From Jiella mangrovi (GTDB taxonomy: Bacteria > Pseudomonadota > Alphaproteobacteria > Rhizobiales > Rhizobiaceae), in assembly GCF_017815135.1 (NCBI RefSeq), contig NZ_JAGJCF010000001.1, forward strand, positions 124,001 through 188,000: a stretch of 64,000 bases of DNA, in the 5' to 3' direction. This document shows, piece by piece, positions 46,654 to 54,936 of this stretch. The stretch's first letter is position 1. Every line of letters starts with the position of its first letter. A program made the position numbers and the translations under genes. Under the pieces are notes generated by a model. That model made no database searches. It was given only the letters and a program-made list of their open reading frames with translations, and was not told where the DNA came from.

Positions 46654-46790
46654 AAAGAAAAGCCCGGCGTGGGAGGAGATCGCCGGGCCTTTCTCTACTC
46701 TGATCTGCAGACTGCGGCGTTCAAGTCAACGCGGAACGCCACCGCCTGCCATGAGAGCGGATCGCGCAGCCAACCCCGTGGGAGGAACGG
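46654..46790 (-). ncRNA. Candidate CcsR/alpha-r14-type small RNA, copy 2 (putA 3' side)
   Basis: On the minus strand, downstream of putA, are a short hairpin CCGT/ACGG (46787-46790 with 46776-46779) with loop TCCTCCC, a middle hairpin GGCGTTC/GAACGCC, and a terminator hairpin. The last is a perfect 8-bp stem GCCCGGCG/CGCCGGGC (46681-46688 with 46662-46669), with loop ATCTCCTCCCA and tail TTTTCTTTG. As in the candidate at 36672, the CUCCUCCC motif sits in a terminator loop. It lies 76 bases after the putA stop and may be processed from the putA 3' untranslated region or have its own promoter. Confidence 0.65.
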
Positions 46791-46865
46791 AACGGCCGCT
46801 GCTTGGTATCTGCTCTAACACGGACAAGTTAGCACAGGTTCCGCCCTTTGCCTGTGTCCGCGATG

Positions 46866-49800
46866 CTACGATTCCATTGCAATCAGGCTGGCATTGCCGC
46901 CGGCTGCGGCAGTATTTACCGAGATCACCTGCTCGCGGGCGAAGCGAACCAGGTAGTTCGGCCCTCCCGCCTTCGGGCCCGTTCCCGAAAGCCCCGATCC
47001 GCCAAAGGGTTGCGAGCCGACGATCGCGCCGATGATATTGCGGTTCACATATTGATTGCCGATCGGTAGCCGGGCAATGACTTTTTCCGCCGTCTGGTTG
47101 ATCCGGCTGTGGACCCCCAATGTCAGGCCGTAGCCCGTCGCCTCGATGGCATCGAGGATCCTGTCGAAATCCTTCGCCTTCCAGCGAACGACGTGCAGGA
47201 TCGGGCCGAACACCTCGCGATCCAGCGCCTCGGGGCGATCGATCTCGATGACATGCGGCGCGAAGTAATGCCCCTTTTCGGAAAGGTCGGCCGGAACCTC
47301 GCCGCGGTAGCGGATTTTCTGCTCGCGCCCCATGCGCTCGACATGCTCGCGAAGCATGGCAAGCTGATCGGCATCGATCACCGGGCCAAGGTCTGTCGCC
47401 AGCTCGCGCGGGTCGCCGACGGTGAGTTCCCTTGCGGCTCCGACGATCATCTCCAGAATGCGATCGGCGACATCGTCCTGCAGATAGAGAAGCCTGAGCG
47501 CCGAGCAGCGCTGACCGGCCGAACGGAAGGCCGACAAGACGACATCGTCGGCTACCTGCTCGGGCAGCGCCGTCGCATCGGCGATCATCGCGTTGATGCC
47601 GCCGGTCTCGGCGATCAGCGGCGCGATGGGGGCGTTGCGGGCAGCGAGCGCCCGGTTGATCGCAAAGGCCGTCTCGGTGGAACCGGTGAAGGCGACGAGC
47701 GCCGTCAGATCGTGGGAGGTCAGCGCCGCCCCGGTCTCGCCGCCGCCCGGCGCGAGGTACAGGTGCTCCCTGGCAAAGCCCGCCTCGTGCAGGAGTGCCA
47801 CGGCCCGGGCCGCGATTAGCGGCGTCTGCTCGGCCGGCTTGGCGATGACGACGTTGCCGGCGGCGAGCGCCGCCGCCACCTGGCCTGTGAAGATGGCCAG
47901 CGGGAAGTTCCAGGGCGAAATCGCCACGGCAACGCCGCGCGAGCGGTAGGTCAGGCGGTTTTCCTCGCCCGTCGGGCCGGGCAGGTTCACCGGCTCGGCA
48001 AAGAGCCGCATCGCCTCGTCGGCATAAAAGCGCAGGAAATCGACGGCCTCGCGCACTTCCGCGATACCGTCGTCCAGCGTCTTGCCGCCCTCGGCTCCGA
48101 GGATCGCCAGAAGCTCGGCCTCCTTCGCCTCCATCAGGGCCGCGGCCTTTCGCAAGGCGTCGGCGCGCTTTTGCGCCGGCACGGCTTCGGCGGCGCGCGC
48201 GTAGCGCGCGGCTTCTGCCACGAGGGCGGAGGCGGCTTCGGCCGAGAGGTGGTGGCTCTTGCCGAGGATCGCTCCGTCGACGGGCGAGACGATGTCGGTG
48301 GCCTGCGAGCCCTTCTTCGCGGCTGCCGCTTCGCAGGCAGCCTCCAGACCATCGACCCGGAACTTGCCGCGCTGTTCGATCAGACCATCCAGTGCCCGGC
48401 GGTCGCCCACCTCGATGCCGGCGGAGTTCTTGCGTGGAGAGAATAGATCCTTCGGCAGGCCGATATTCGGATGCCGCGCCGGCCCGCCCTCGAGCATCGC
48501 CCGCGGCCGGGTCAGAAGATCGTCGACCGGAATGTCCTCGTCGCCCACCATGGCGACGAAGGAGGAGTTGGCGCCGTTTTCCAGGAGCCGGCGAACGAGA
48601 TAGGCGAGCAGATCACGGTAGCCGCCGACGGGCGCGTAGATGCGGCAGGCGACGGGCTTTGGGCCGGAACGGCGCATCGTCTCGTAGAGCGCCTCGCCCA
48701 TGCCGTGCAGGCGCTGGAATTCGAAGCCGGTCTGGTCGTTGCCGGCCATTTCGAGAATGGTGGCGACGGTCAGCGCGTTGTGGGTGGCAAATTGCGGATA
48801 GATCCGCGCCCGGCGCTCCAAGAGCGCCTTGGAGCAGACGAGATAGGACAGGTCCGTCGCCGGCTTGCGGGTGAAGACCGGATAGCCGTCGAGGCCCTTT
48901 TCCTGGGCGTATTTGATCTCCGTGTCCCAATAGGCGCCCTTGACGAGGCGCACCATCATGCGGATTCCGGCGGCTTCGCAAAGCCCGTCGATATGCTCGA
49001 TCACGCCGAGCGCCCGCTTCTGATAGGCCTGGATCGCGAGGCCGAAGCCCTCCCAGCCCCTGAAGTCGAAGCGCCTGACCAAGGCGTCGATGACGTCGAG
49101 CGAGAGTTCGAGGCGCTCGGCCTCCTCGGCATCGATCGTCAGGTTGAGGTCGTAGCCGCGCGCCTGTTCGGCGAGCGCGATGACCTTCGGCAAAAGCTCG
49201 TCGAGGATGCGCTCGCGATGCAGCGGGTGATAGCGCGGATGCAGCGCCGAGAGCTTGACCGAGATGCCCGGCCGGTCCGGCAGCTTCTTGTTGCCGGCCT
49301 TGCGGCCGATCTTTTCGATGGCATTGGCATAGGAGCGATAATAGCGCTCGGCGTCTTCCATCGTGCGGGCGCCCTCGCCCAGCATGTCGTAGGAATGGCG
49401 GTAGCCCTTGGATTCAAAGCCCCGGGCCCGCTCCAGCGCGTCGTCGATGGTCTCGCCGAGGACGAAGTGCCGGCCGAGGAAGCGCATGGCCTGCCGCGTC
49501 GCCTGGCGCACCGCCGGGCCGCCGAGCCGCTTGACCATGCCGGCCATCACACCCTGCGGCGTCTCGCCGGGGCGGATGATCCGCGCCGAGATGCCGAGCG
49601 CCCATGCGGACGCCGCCGTCATCAGCCGGTCCTCGCCGCCCTCGTGATTGGCCCAGTCGCCGGCACCGATCTTCTCCTCGATCAGCCGGTCCTGCGTCGC
49701 CGCGTCCGGCACGCGCAGCAGCGCCTCGGCAAGGATCATCAGGGCAAGCCCCTCGCGGCTCGACAGCCCGAACTCGCGCAAAAAATCCTCGACCCCGCCG

Positions 49801-49994
49801 ATGCCGCCGGCCGCCTTGCGGATGCCGGTGATCAGCCCCCGAGCCCGCTCATCGACCTTGTCCTCGTCATGGGACCAGCGGCCCGACGCCTTCAGAAGCG
49901 CCGAAACGGCGGCCTGGTCGTCGGTCGAAAACGGCGCGGAAAAAGGCGGCGGAAAATCTCCGCCCGTCCGTTTGGAAGCTGCAGTCGCCGACAT
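46866..49994 (-). CDS. putA: Bifunctional proline dehydrogenase / glutamate-semialdehyde dehydrogenase, short type without RHH domain
   Basis: Oxidises proline to glutamate in two steps with substrate channelling. The 1042 residues carry the FAD-dependent PRODH barrel (about 160-470, with KLSALHPRYHPLHRERI and LVKGAYWDTEIKYAQEKGLD) and the NAD-dependent dehydrogenase domain (about 530-1020, with SPWNFPLAIFTGQVAAALAAG, AETGGINAMI and the catalytic cysteine in SAGQRCSALRLLYL). There is no N-terminal ribbon-helix-helix DNA-binding domain, so this is the short alphaproteobacterial type, which does not repress its own gene. The ATG at 49994 has GGAG seven bases upstream. Confidence 0.97.
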   Translation of the reverse strand: MSATAASKRTGGDFPPPFSAPFSTDDQAAVSALLKASGRWSHDEDKVDERARGLITGIRKAAGGIGGVEDFLREFGLSSREGLALMILAEALLRVPDAATQDRLIEEKIGAGDWANHEGGEDRLMTAASAWALGISARIIRPGETPQGVMAGMVKRLGGPAVRQATRQAMRFLGRHFVLGETIDDALERARGFESKGYRHSYDMLGEGARTMEDAERYYRSYANAIEKIGRKAGNKKLPDRPGISVKLSALHPRYHPLHRERILDELLPKVIALAEQARGYDLNLTIDAEEAERLELSLDVIDALVRRFDFRGWEGFGLAIQAYQKRALGVIEHIDGLCEAAGIRMMVRLVKGAYWDTEIKYAQEKGLDGYPVFTRKPATDLSYLVCSKALLERRARIYPQFATHNALTVATILEMAGNDQTGFEFQRLHGMGEALYETMRRSGPKPVACRIYAPVGGYRDLLAYLVRRLLENGANSSFVAMVGDEDIPVDDLLTRPRAMLEGGPARHPNIGLPKDLFSPRKNSAGIEVGDRRALDGLIEQRGKFRVDGLEAACEAAAAKKGSQATDIVSPVDGAILGKSHHLSAEAASALVAEAARYARAAEAVPAQKRADALRKAAALMEAKEAELLAILGAEGGKTLDDGIAEVREAVDFLRFYADEAMRLFAEPVNLPGPTGEENRLTYRSRGVAVAISPWNFPLAIFTGQVAAALAAGNVVIAKPAEQTPLIAARAVALLHEAGFAREHLYLAPGGGETGAALTSHDLTALVAFTGSTETAFAINRALAARNAPIAPLIAETGGINAMIADATALPEQVADDVVLSAFRSAGQRCSALRLLYLQDDVADRILEMIVGAARELTVGDPRELATDLGPVIDADQLAMLREHVERMGREQKIRYRGEVPADLSEKGHYFAPHVIEIDRPEALDREVFGPILHVVRWKAKDFDRILDAIEATGYGLTLGVHSRINQTAEKVIARLPIGNQYVNRNIIGAIVGSQPFGGSGLSGTGPKAGGPNYLVRFAREQVISVNTAAAGGNASLIAMES

Positions 49995-50154
49995 GGGCCG
50001 CTCCGATTTCGAAGTCACGGGAATTGACGCGAATTGCGAGAGCTTAAGGGCGGGGGCGAGCACACGCAATCGGGGCAATGGTCAAGGGGCTGGGATGGTT
50101 CAGACGGGTAGGATAGGAAGGAAGGCGGACGGTCCGTTATCAGGATCAAAATGA

Positions 50155-51732
50155 ATGAAGCTGCCATGGCCTCGGAGGTTCAAGCCTATGGAGAAAGTCG
50201 AGACCGAGGAATTCTCCGTCATAAGGGGGCAATACTTCGAGGCGGTCACGGTCGTCGCCGGGGCGATTTCCTTCAAGCGCGAACCTGAAGAGTTGTTCTC
50301 GCCACAGATGAGCGTGTGGACCAGCGATCCGGACGAGGCAATGTCACCAAGCGAGCGGTTGTCGACGACACTGCAGCACTACGATCCATCGCAGATCGAG
50401 CGTCGGGCCGTCACGTTCGGCGGTATGAGTGGAGAGTTCAGCCGCATCGATGATCAGTTGAAGGACTACGAGACCGACGAGAGTCGCCCGTGGTATCGAC
50501 TGCGTGTCCTGCTGGTCTCGAGCGATGGATCGACTTGGTATCATGCGACGGCAATGGCCGGCGACCAAGATCTCCCGCTGGTTCAGGCGGAGTTGGACCG
50601 GGCTTTGCATTCCATCACGGTCAAGGTCACAGGTGAACGGGCAGTCGAGGTTCGGGCGAAAGCACGCGACGAAATGAACGCCGTTTACGCTCGAATGGCC
50701 GAACAGGCCCGAGCTGACCGCGAACGGATCGACGCCGGCGGCTCGGTGACGGCAAAGGTTGCCCCTCCGGCAAAGGACGTTGAAGCCACCTTTGATACAG
50801 CCGTTGCCTTTGCAGGCGTGACTGACAAGCGCGAGGCGCTGCGGCGCATCGCCATGCCGACCCTGACATTGATCGAAGCCGGCAGAAGTGATCCCGACCT
50901 GGTGGGCCGGAGTCGTGTGGGCGGAGGCCCCGACCTTCCCGAAGGCGCCGAGTGGCCGCGCGACGCAAGCGGGTTCCATCTGAACTTCCTGGCCCAGATC
51001 GACCTCACCGACCTGCCAGATCTTTGCGAAGACCTTCCGTCCAGTGGTCTTCTGTCATTTTTCAGCGGAACGGACTTGACCGACGGAACCGTATTCTTCA
51101 CGCCGAGCGTCAAGCCACTCGTCGCTCATGAACTCCGCGAGGACGTGGAAGAGATCTCCATCGCCGCAATGCGAATGGTCTGTTGGGATGGCGACGCGGG
51201 ACGGCTTGTCCCTGAGACAACAGAGGACGGCGACCTTTCCATCGTCTCGGATCCGTTCGGACGCATGACCTTCCTGCGAAAGGGAGAACCGGTGATCGTG
51301 CTGGCATCGGAGTACGAAATCAGCCGGTCACGGCAATCCTTGCGGTTTGGCCGATCACTCACCGTACCCTTTGGTATCCCTGACACCGTTCCCGAAGCAT
51401 ATCTCGAAGCGGGGTTGGAAGACCCGGCCGACTTCTGTATCGCGCTCGCGGATGCCTTCAAGCTCGGCGATGGACCTCAGCAACAAATGTTCGGCGTGAC
51501 TGGAGTTCGTGAGCTTTCGGCGCATCAGCAGAACGCGGTCGATCATGCCCGCAGATCCGGCCGACAGGATCTCACGTCACCCTCGGACTGGTTCATCCTC
51601 TTCAAGATCGCGTCGGGTGGTGAGGCCGGTTTCAGCTTCAGCGATCATGGCGATTTCATCTTCATGGCCAACCGGCAGGCCACGAGGAAGGGTGACTTCT
51701 CGCATGTCTACGCCTTCGTTGAATCGGGGTGA
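50155..51732 (+). CDS. DUF1963 (YwqG-like) protein with an extra N-terminal domain
   Basis: 525 residues. The C-terminal half (about 250-525) is a DUF1963 domain: VGGGPDLPEGAEWPRDASG, LNFLAQIDLTDLPDL, LLSFFSGTD and a late CIALADAFKLGDGPQQQMFG. The N-terminal half (about 15-160) is a separate alpha/beta domain with WYRLRVLLVSSDGSTWYHAT and a DLPLVQAELDRALHSI helix; it faintly recalls the DcrB/DUF1795 stress-protein fold, which I state only as a possibility. A charged linker joins them. The function of DUF1963 proteins is not established; some occur near polymorphic toxins, but no toxin is in view. Codon use is somewhat less GC-biased than in neighbouring genes. The start has AGGA nine bases upstream. 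Confidence 0.75.
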   Translation: MKLPWPRRFKPMEKVETEEFSVIRGQYFEAVTVVAGAISFKREPEELFSPQMSVWTSDPDEAMSPSERLSTTLQHYDPSQIERRAVTFGGMSGEFSRIDDQLKDYETDESRPWYRLRVLLVSSDGSTWYHATAMAGDQDLPLVQAELDRALHSITVKVTGERAVEVRAKARDEMNAVYARMAEQARADRERIDAGGSVTAKVAPPAKDVEATFDTAVAFAGVTDKREALRRIAMPTLTLIEAGRSDPDLVGRSRVGGGPDLPEGAEWPRDASGFHLNFLAQIDLTDLPDLCEDLPSSGLLSFFSGTDLTDGTVFFTPSVKPLVAHELREDVEEISIAAMRMVCWDGDAGRLVPETTEDGDLSIVSDPFGRMTFLRKGEPVIVLASEYEISRSRQSLRFGRSLTVPFGIPDTVPEAYLEAGLEDPADFCIALADAFKLGDGPQQQMFGVTGVRELSAHQQNAVDHARRSGRQDLTSPSDWFILFKIASGGEAGFSFSDHGDFIFMANRQATRKGDFSHVYAFVESG

Positions 51733-51809
51733 CGTATTCGTCGATAACCCAATCCGCGGAGGCCACGGATGTCGACTTCAAGGATTCCGACATCAGACTT
51801 CGAAGCTGC

Positions 51810-52067
51810 TCAACGGGTCGGAAGCGACCACCCACGGCCCTTAAGTCGCCGCTCCCACGGCGCCCTGAACCCTTCTGCCGTCTCCCCTGCCTTCGTCTCC
51901 CGCCCGTCCATCAAAACCTCGATCTCCGGATAGAACCACCGTTCCCCCGGACAGCCCTCGAGCCGGCCGATCTCGCGGCCGTCGTCGCGTATGACGACGA
52001 AGGTCGGTGTGAAGATCGCCGGCATCAGGCCAAGGGTGCCGCCGGTGCGGGTCTCGGAGATGAGGAG
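51810..52067 (-). pseudogene. Truncated duplicate of the thioredoxin-like gene at 54421
   Basis: This minus-strand segment encodes ETRTGGTLGLMPAIFTPTFV and then IGRLEGCPGERWFYPEIEVL, matching the C-terminal half of the intact gene at 54421-54861 (ETRTGGILGLTPAVFTPTFV; IGRLEGYPGERWFYPEIEAL). By eye the DNA is about 85% identical over roughly 175 bases (51892-52065 against 54466-54640). The signal peptide and CPFC active site are absent; the similarity starts right at the end of the SDR gene. It is a non-functional remnant that makes a direct repeat around the bdcA-bdcR-hydrolase block. Confidence 0.8.
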
Positions 52068-52072
52068 GACTG

Positions 52073-52786
52073 CTAAGCGCCGAAGGCGCCGTCGATCGTG
52101 TGCATGGCTCCGGTCACGAAGCCTGCCTCGGGACCTGCGAGCCAGGCGGCCATGGCGGCGACCTCTTCGGGGCGGCCATGGCGCTTCAGGGCCATGAATC
52201 CGTGCATGAGGTCGCGCATCGGTCCGTCCGCGGGATTGGCGTCGGTGTCGATCGGCCCGGGCTGGACGATGTTGATGGTAATGCCGCGCGGCCCGAAATC
52301 GCGCGCCAGACCCCGCGCCAGCCCCTGCAGGGCGGACTTGCTCAGCGCATAGGACGCCATGCCGGGCACGGGCATGCGGTCGCCGTTCACCGAACCGATG
52401 ACGATGATCCGTCCGCCCTCCGGCATCCGCCGGGCGGCCTCGACCGAGGCATGGTAGGGCGCATGAACATTGACCTTGAACAGGCGGTCGATCGCGTCCG
52501 GATCCTGCTCCAGCGCGTCTCCGAAGATCGCAAAGCCGGAATTGACGATGAGAACGTCGAGCGGGCCGCTGTCGCGCACCGTCGCGATCACGGCGTCGCG
52601 GTCGGCGCTGTCAGTGCGGATTGCCTTGCTGCCGGTCTGCGCCGCCAGCGCTTCGGCCGCATCCTTCGAGCCGGCATAGGTGAAGGCGACGGTCGCCCCG
52701 TCCGCCGCGAAGCGTCGCACCATGGCAGCGCCGATTCCCCTGCTTCCGCCAAGAACCAGAACCGTCTTGCCCTTGAAAGTCGTCAT
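52073..52786 (-). CDS. bdcA: BdcA-like short-chain dehydrogenase (c-di-GMP-linked biofilm dispersal type)
   Basis: A 237-residue classical SDR. The cofactor motif is LGGSRGIGA (12-20), followed by TYAGSKDA and an NSG block; the catalytic set is S132 (IGSVNGDRMP) with Y146-xxx-K150 (YALSK). The sequence follows E. coli BdcA (YjgI) closely, including ADRDAVI, NVHAPYHASVEAARRMPEGG, VQPGPIDTDANPADGPMRD and VTGAMHTIDGAFGA; BdcA is reported to bind cyclic di-GMP and promote biofilm dispersal. The divergent bdcR-like gene supports the assignment. I use the ATG at 52786. The enzymatic substrate is unknown. Confidence 0.88.
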   Translation of the reverse strand: MTTFKGKTVLVLGGSRGIGAAMVRRFAADGATVAFTYAGSKDAAEALAAQTGSKAIRTDSADRDAVIATVRDSGPLDVLIVNSGFAIFGDALEQDPDAIDRLFKVNVHAPYHASVEAARRMPEGGRIIVIGSVNGDRMPVPGMASYALSKSALQGLARGLARDFGPRGITINIVQPGPIDTDANPADGPMRDLMHGFMALKRHGRPEEVAAMAAWLAGPEAGFVTGAMHTIDGAFGA

Positions 52787-52799
52787 GTGTCGCATCCTT

Positions 52800-52820
52800 G
52801 CGATTTAATTTAGGAATCGC
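52800..52820. promoter_or_regulatory. Candidate BdcR operator between bdcA and bdcR
   Basis: An inverted repeat GCGATT (52800-52805) / AATCGC (52815-52820) with a 9-base AT-rich centre lies in the 62-base spacer between two divergent genes. TetR-type dimers bind such sites and this one could control both genes. Binding by BdcR is inferred from position. Confidence 0.6.
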
Positions 52821-52848
52821 TACATAATTGGCCGCCAGGAGGTCGTCA

Positions 52849-53454
52849 ATGAATTTTGTATCAGGCAGTACAAAAAAGCCGCGCGCTCGCGGTCGCCCCC
52901 GCCGGTTCGATCCGGAACAGGCGGTCGCCGTCGCGCGTGATCTCTTCCATTCCCGCGGCTACGACGCGGTCAGCGTGTCGGACGTGACCGAAGCACTCGG
53001 GATCAACCCGCCGAGTTTCTACGCGGCTTTCGGCAGCAAGCAGGGTCTCTACGCTCGCGTTCTCGAGCGATACGCGCTCGATGGAGCGATTCCCTATGCG
53101 GAGATCCTGCGGGACGATCGCTCCGTGGCCGAGAGCCTTTTGGCGTTGCTCGAGGAGGCGGCCCGGCATTACGGCGCGAACCCTGCGGCCGCCGGCTGTC
53201 TCGTCGTCGAGGGAACACGCTGCAATGACGTGGGCGCGCGCAACGCGGCTCTCGCCTACAACATCGCGGCGGAGGAGCAGATCCGCGACTATGTCGCGGC
53301 GCGCCATCTGGACGCTGCGGACAGCGTGACGGACTTCGTGGCGACGACCATGTTCGGCCTGTCTGCCAAGGCGCGCAATGGGCACAGCCTCGACCAACTT
53401 CTGGCGAGTGCCAGGCTGGCCGGATCGGCCATCGAATTTGCCCTGCGCGAATAG
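52849..53454 (+). CDS. bdcR: BdcR-like TetR-family transcriptional repressor
   Basis: 201 residues. The N-terminal DNA-binding domain (about 18-65) reads RGRPRRFDPEQAVAVARDLF and DAVSVSDVTEALGINPPSFY followed by AAFGSKQGLYARVLERY, very close to E. coli BdcR (YjgJ). The C-terminal ligand-binding part keeps AEILRDDR and GLSAKARNGHSLDQL from the same protein. It should repress bdcA from the shared 62-base spacer. The ATG at 52849 has AGGAGG seven bases upstream; the frame is open back to 52828 without a ribosome site. The effector is unknown. Confidence 0.88.
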   Translation: MNFVSGSTKKPRARGRPRRFDPEQAVAVARDLFHSRGYDAVSVSDVTEALGINPPSFYAAFGSKQGLYARVLERYALDGAIPYAEILRDDRSVAESLLALLEEAARHYGANPAAAGCLVVEGTRCNDVGARNAALAYNIAAEEQIRDYVAARHLDAADSVTDFVATTMFGLSAKARNGHSLDQLLASARLAGSAIEFALRE

Positions 53455-53630
53455 GGCATGATTGAACGACCGCCCTTGATCGCAGCGCGCGACGCCTTCG
53501 GAAGCCGCGAAGGGTCAACAGCGGCTCGACTGCTCGCGGGCGTCGGCTCTTGTCTGACCGATCGGCTTGAACAGGTGGAAAGCTTAAAGTCCGCTTCCGA
53601 TAGGGTTTAGGTTCAAACTGGACGTGGCGC

Positions 53631-54227
53631 CTACCGTTCCTCCGGCGCCTTATGCTCGTTCCGCAGCGCCGACAGGAGAGCGTCCCGCAGCGATGGGAAG
53701 GATGCGAAGCCGGTTTCGTCATTCAGGTGCCCGCCCCCGGCGACCACCTTCAATGGGACACCCAGATGATCGGCTACCTCTTGAGACCGTGCCAAAGGAA
53801 CATAAGGGTCGTCGTCTCCGGCCCAGCAGCAGCAAGAGGTGCCTCGGAGCTGCCGGATGGTCTTCCACTCGAACGGTTCGGCAAAGAACGATGCGTTGAT
53901 GGGATCGTAATCCGGCAGACCAAGCGCGCCCGCGAACGGAGCGGCTAGGAACAAGCCTGCAAAGGGTTCGGTAGCCCTTTCAATAACGCGCAACGCCATG
54001 GCCGCGCCCAGACTATGACCCACGAGGATGGTTCCCTTCACCGAGTGTGGAACGGCTTCGGCGTAAGCCGCCATCCACGCATCGATGGACTGCCCCTCCG
54101 GCGTGGGGAAGCGAGGTCGCACCACATCCGTCCCGTTGCGTTCGAGTTCGGCATGAAGCCAGGGGAACCAGTTTGTGTCTGGCCCTCCATGTGCCCCATG
54201 CAACACAACGACGCGGCCCTTTGCCAT
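53631..54227 (-). CDS. RBBP9/YdeN-type serine hydrolase
   Basis: A 198-residue compact alpha/beta hydrolase. The nucleophile elbow is GHSLG with S72; the acid is in WAGDDDPYVP (D139/D140) and the base is H167 in GGGHLND. The VVLHGAHGGPDTNWFPWL start is typical of the family. Substrates of bacterial members are poorly known. It is convergent with bdcR, 176 bases away, and is part of the block between the duplicated thioredoxin-like segments. A link to biofilm dispersal is only suggested by position. Confidence 0.85.
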   Translation of the reverse strand: MAKGRVVVLHGAHGGPDTNWFPWLHAELERNGTDVVRPRFPTPEGQSIDAWMAAYAEAVPHSVKGTILVGHSLGAAMALRVIERATEPFAGLFLAAPFAGALGLPDYDPINASFFAEPFEWKTIRQLRGTSCCCWAGDDDPYVPLARSQEVADHLGVPLKVVAGGGHLNDETGFASFPSLRDALLSALRNEHKAPEER

Positions 54228-54420
54228 ACCAATGTCCTGTCACCCAAGCTGATATGCGACCTGCCATACTCGCGACCTTCATGATAGCCAAGAGCGCCAT
54301 CCGTGCGTCCTGCCTTCCTCGGCCCTCTTAGAGCTCGGTGAGTATCCGCTTCCGGGCGAGCGCCCATCGCTCTGGAAGGACGATCTTGGATCGAAATCTG
54401 CCACCTTGAGGACGACGCGT

Positions 54421-54861
54421 TCACCGCACCGACGGCGCGATGGTGCGGCCAGCCGTAGCCTTGGCTTTCGCCTCCCGCCCGTCCAGCAAGGCCTCGATCT
54501 CCGGGTAGAACCACCGCTCGCCCGGATAGCCCTCGAGCCGGCCGATCTCGCTTCCGTCGTCGCCGACGAGGACGAAGGTCGGCGTGAACACCGCCGGCGT
54601 CAGGCCGAGGATGCCGCCGGTCCGGGTCTCGTAGATGTCGACGCGGCGCAGAGGCGCGATCTGGCCGATGCGGCTCGAAGGGTAGCCGGGCGCGATCTCG
54701 GCGTCGAACTTGCGGCAGAAGGGGCAGCCAGGCTGCTCGAACATCAGAAGTTCGGCGGCGCGGACGGGGGTGGAGAGCATCAGCGCGCCGCACAGGATCG
54801 CCGTCAGGGCGAGGACGATCGTTAGGGATCGCGACGGGGCGGATGCGAGGAGCCGGCTCAT
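54421..54861 (-). CDS. Secreted thioredoxin-like protein with CPFC active site
   Basis: 146 residues: signal peptide (about 12-35, SLTIVLALTAILCGALML) and a short thioredoxin-like domain with C46-P-F-C49 in FEQPGCPFCRKFDAEIAP. A cis-proline-type loop FTPTFVLVGDDG follows, then GRLEGYPGERWFYPEIEALL. It resembles periplasmic SoxS/thiol-disulfide proteins of alphaproteobacteria. The partner is unknown. The ATG at 54861 is preferred; an upstream TTG at 54870 is possible. The 3' half is duplicated at 51810-52067. It lies 76 bases before the aldolase end; the two genes are on the same strand, with the aldolase downstream of nothing here, so cotranscription is possible but unproven. Confidence 0.8.
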   Translation of the reverse strand: MSRLLASAPSRSLTIVLALTAILCGALMLSTPVRAAELLMFEQPGCPFCRKFDAEIAPGYPSSRIGQIAPLRRVDIYETRTGGILGLTPAVFTPTFVLVGDDGSEIGRLEGYPGERWFYPEIEALLDGREAKAKATAGRTIAPSVR

Positions 54862-54936
54862 GGGAGCCAATCTAAGCAGAAGGGCCGCGTCGCCCAGCGA
54901 TCGCGGCCCTCGATGACGTCGCAGGATGAGCCCTGC

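Noticed and set aside
48471-50027. 518-codon plus-strand open frame antisense to putA
   Set aside because: Shadow of the GC-rich PutA coding strand; no ribosome site and no recognisable domain.
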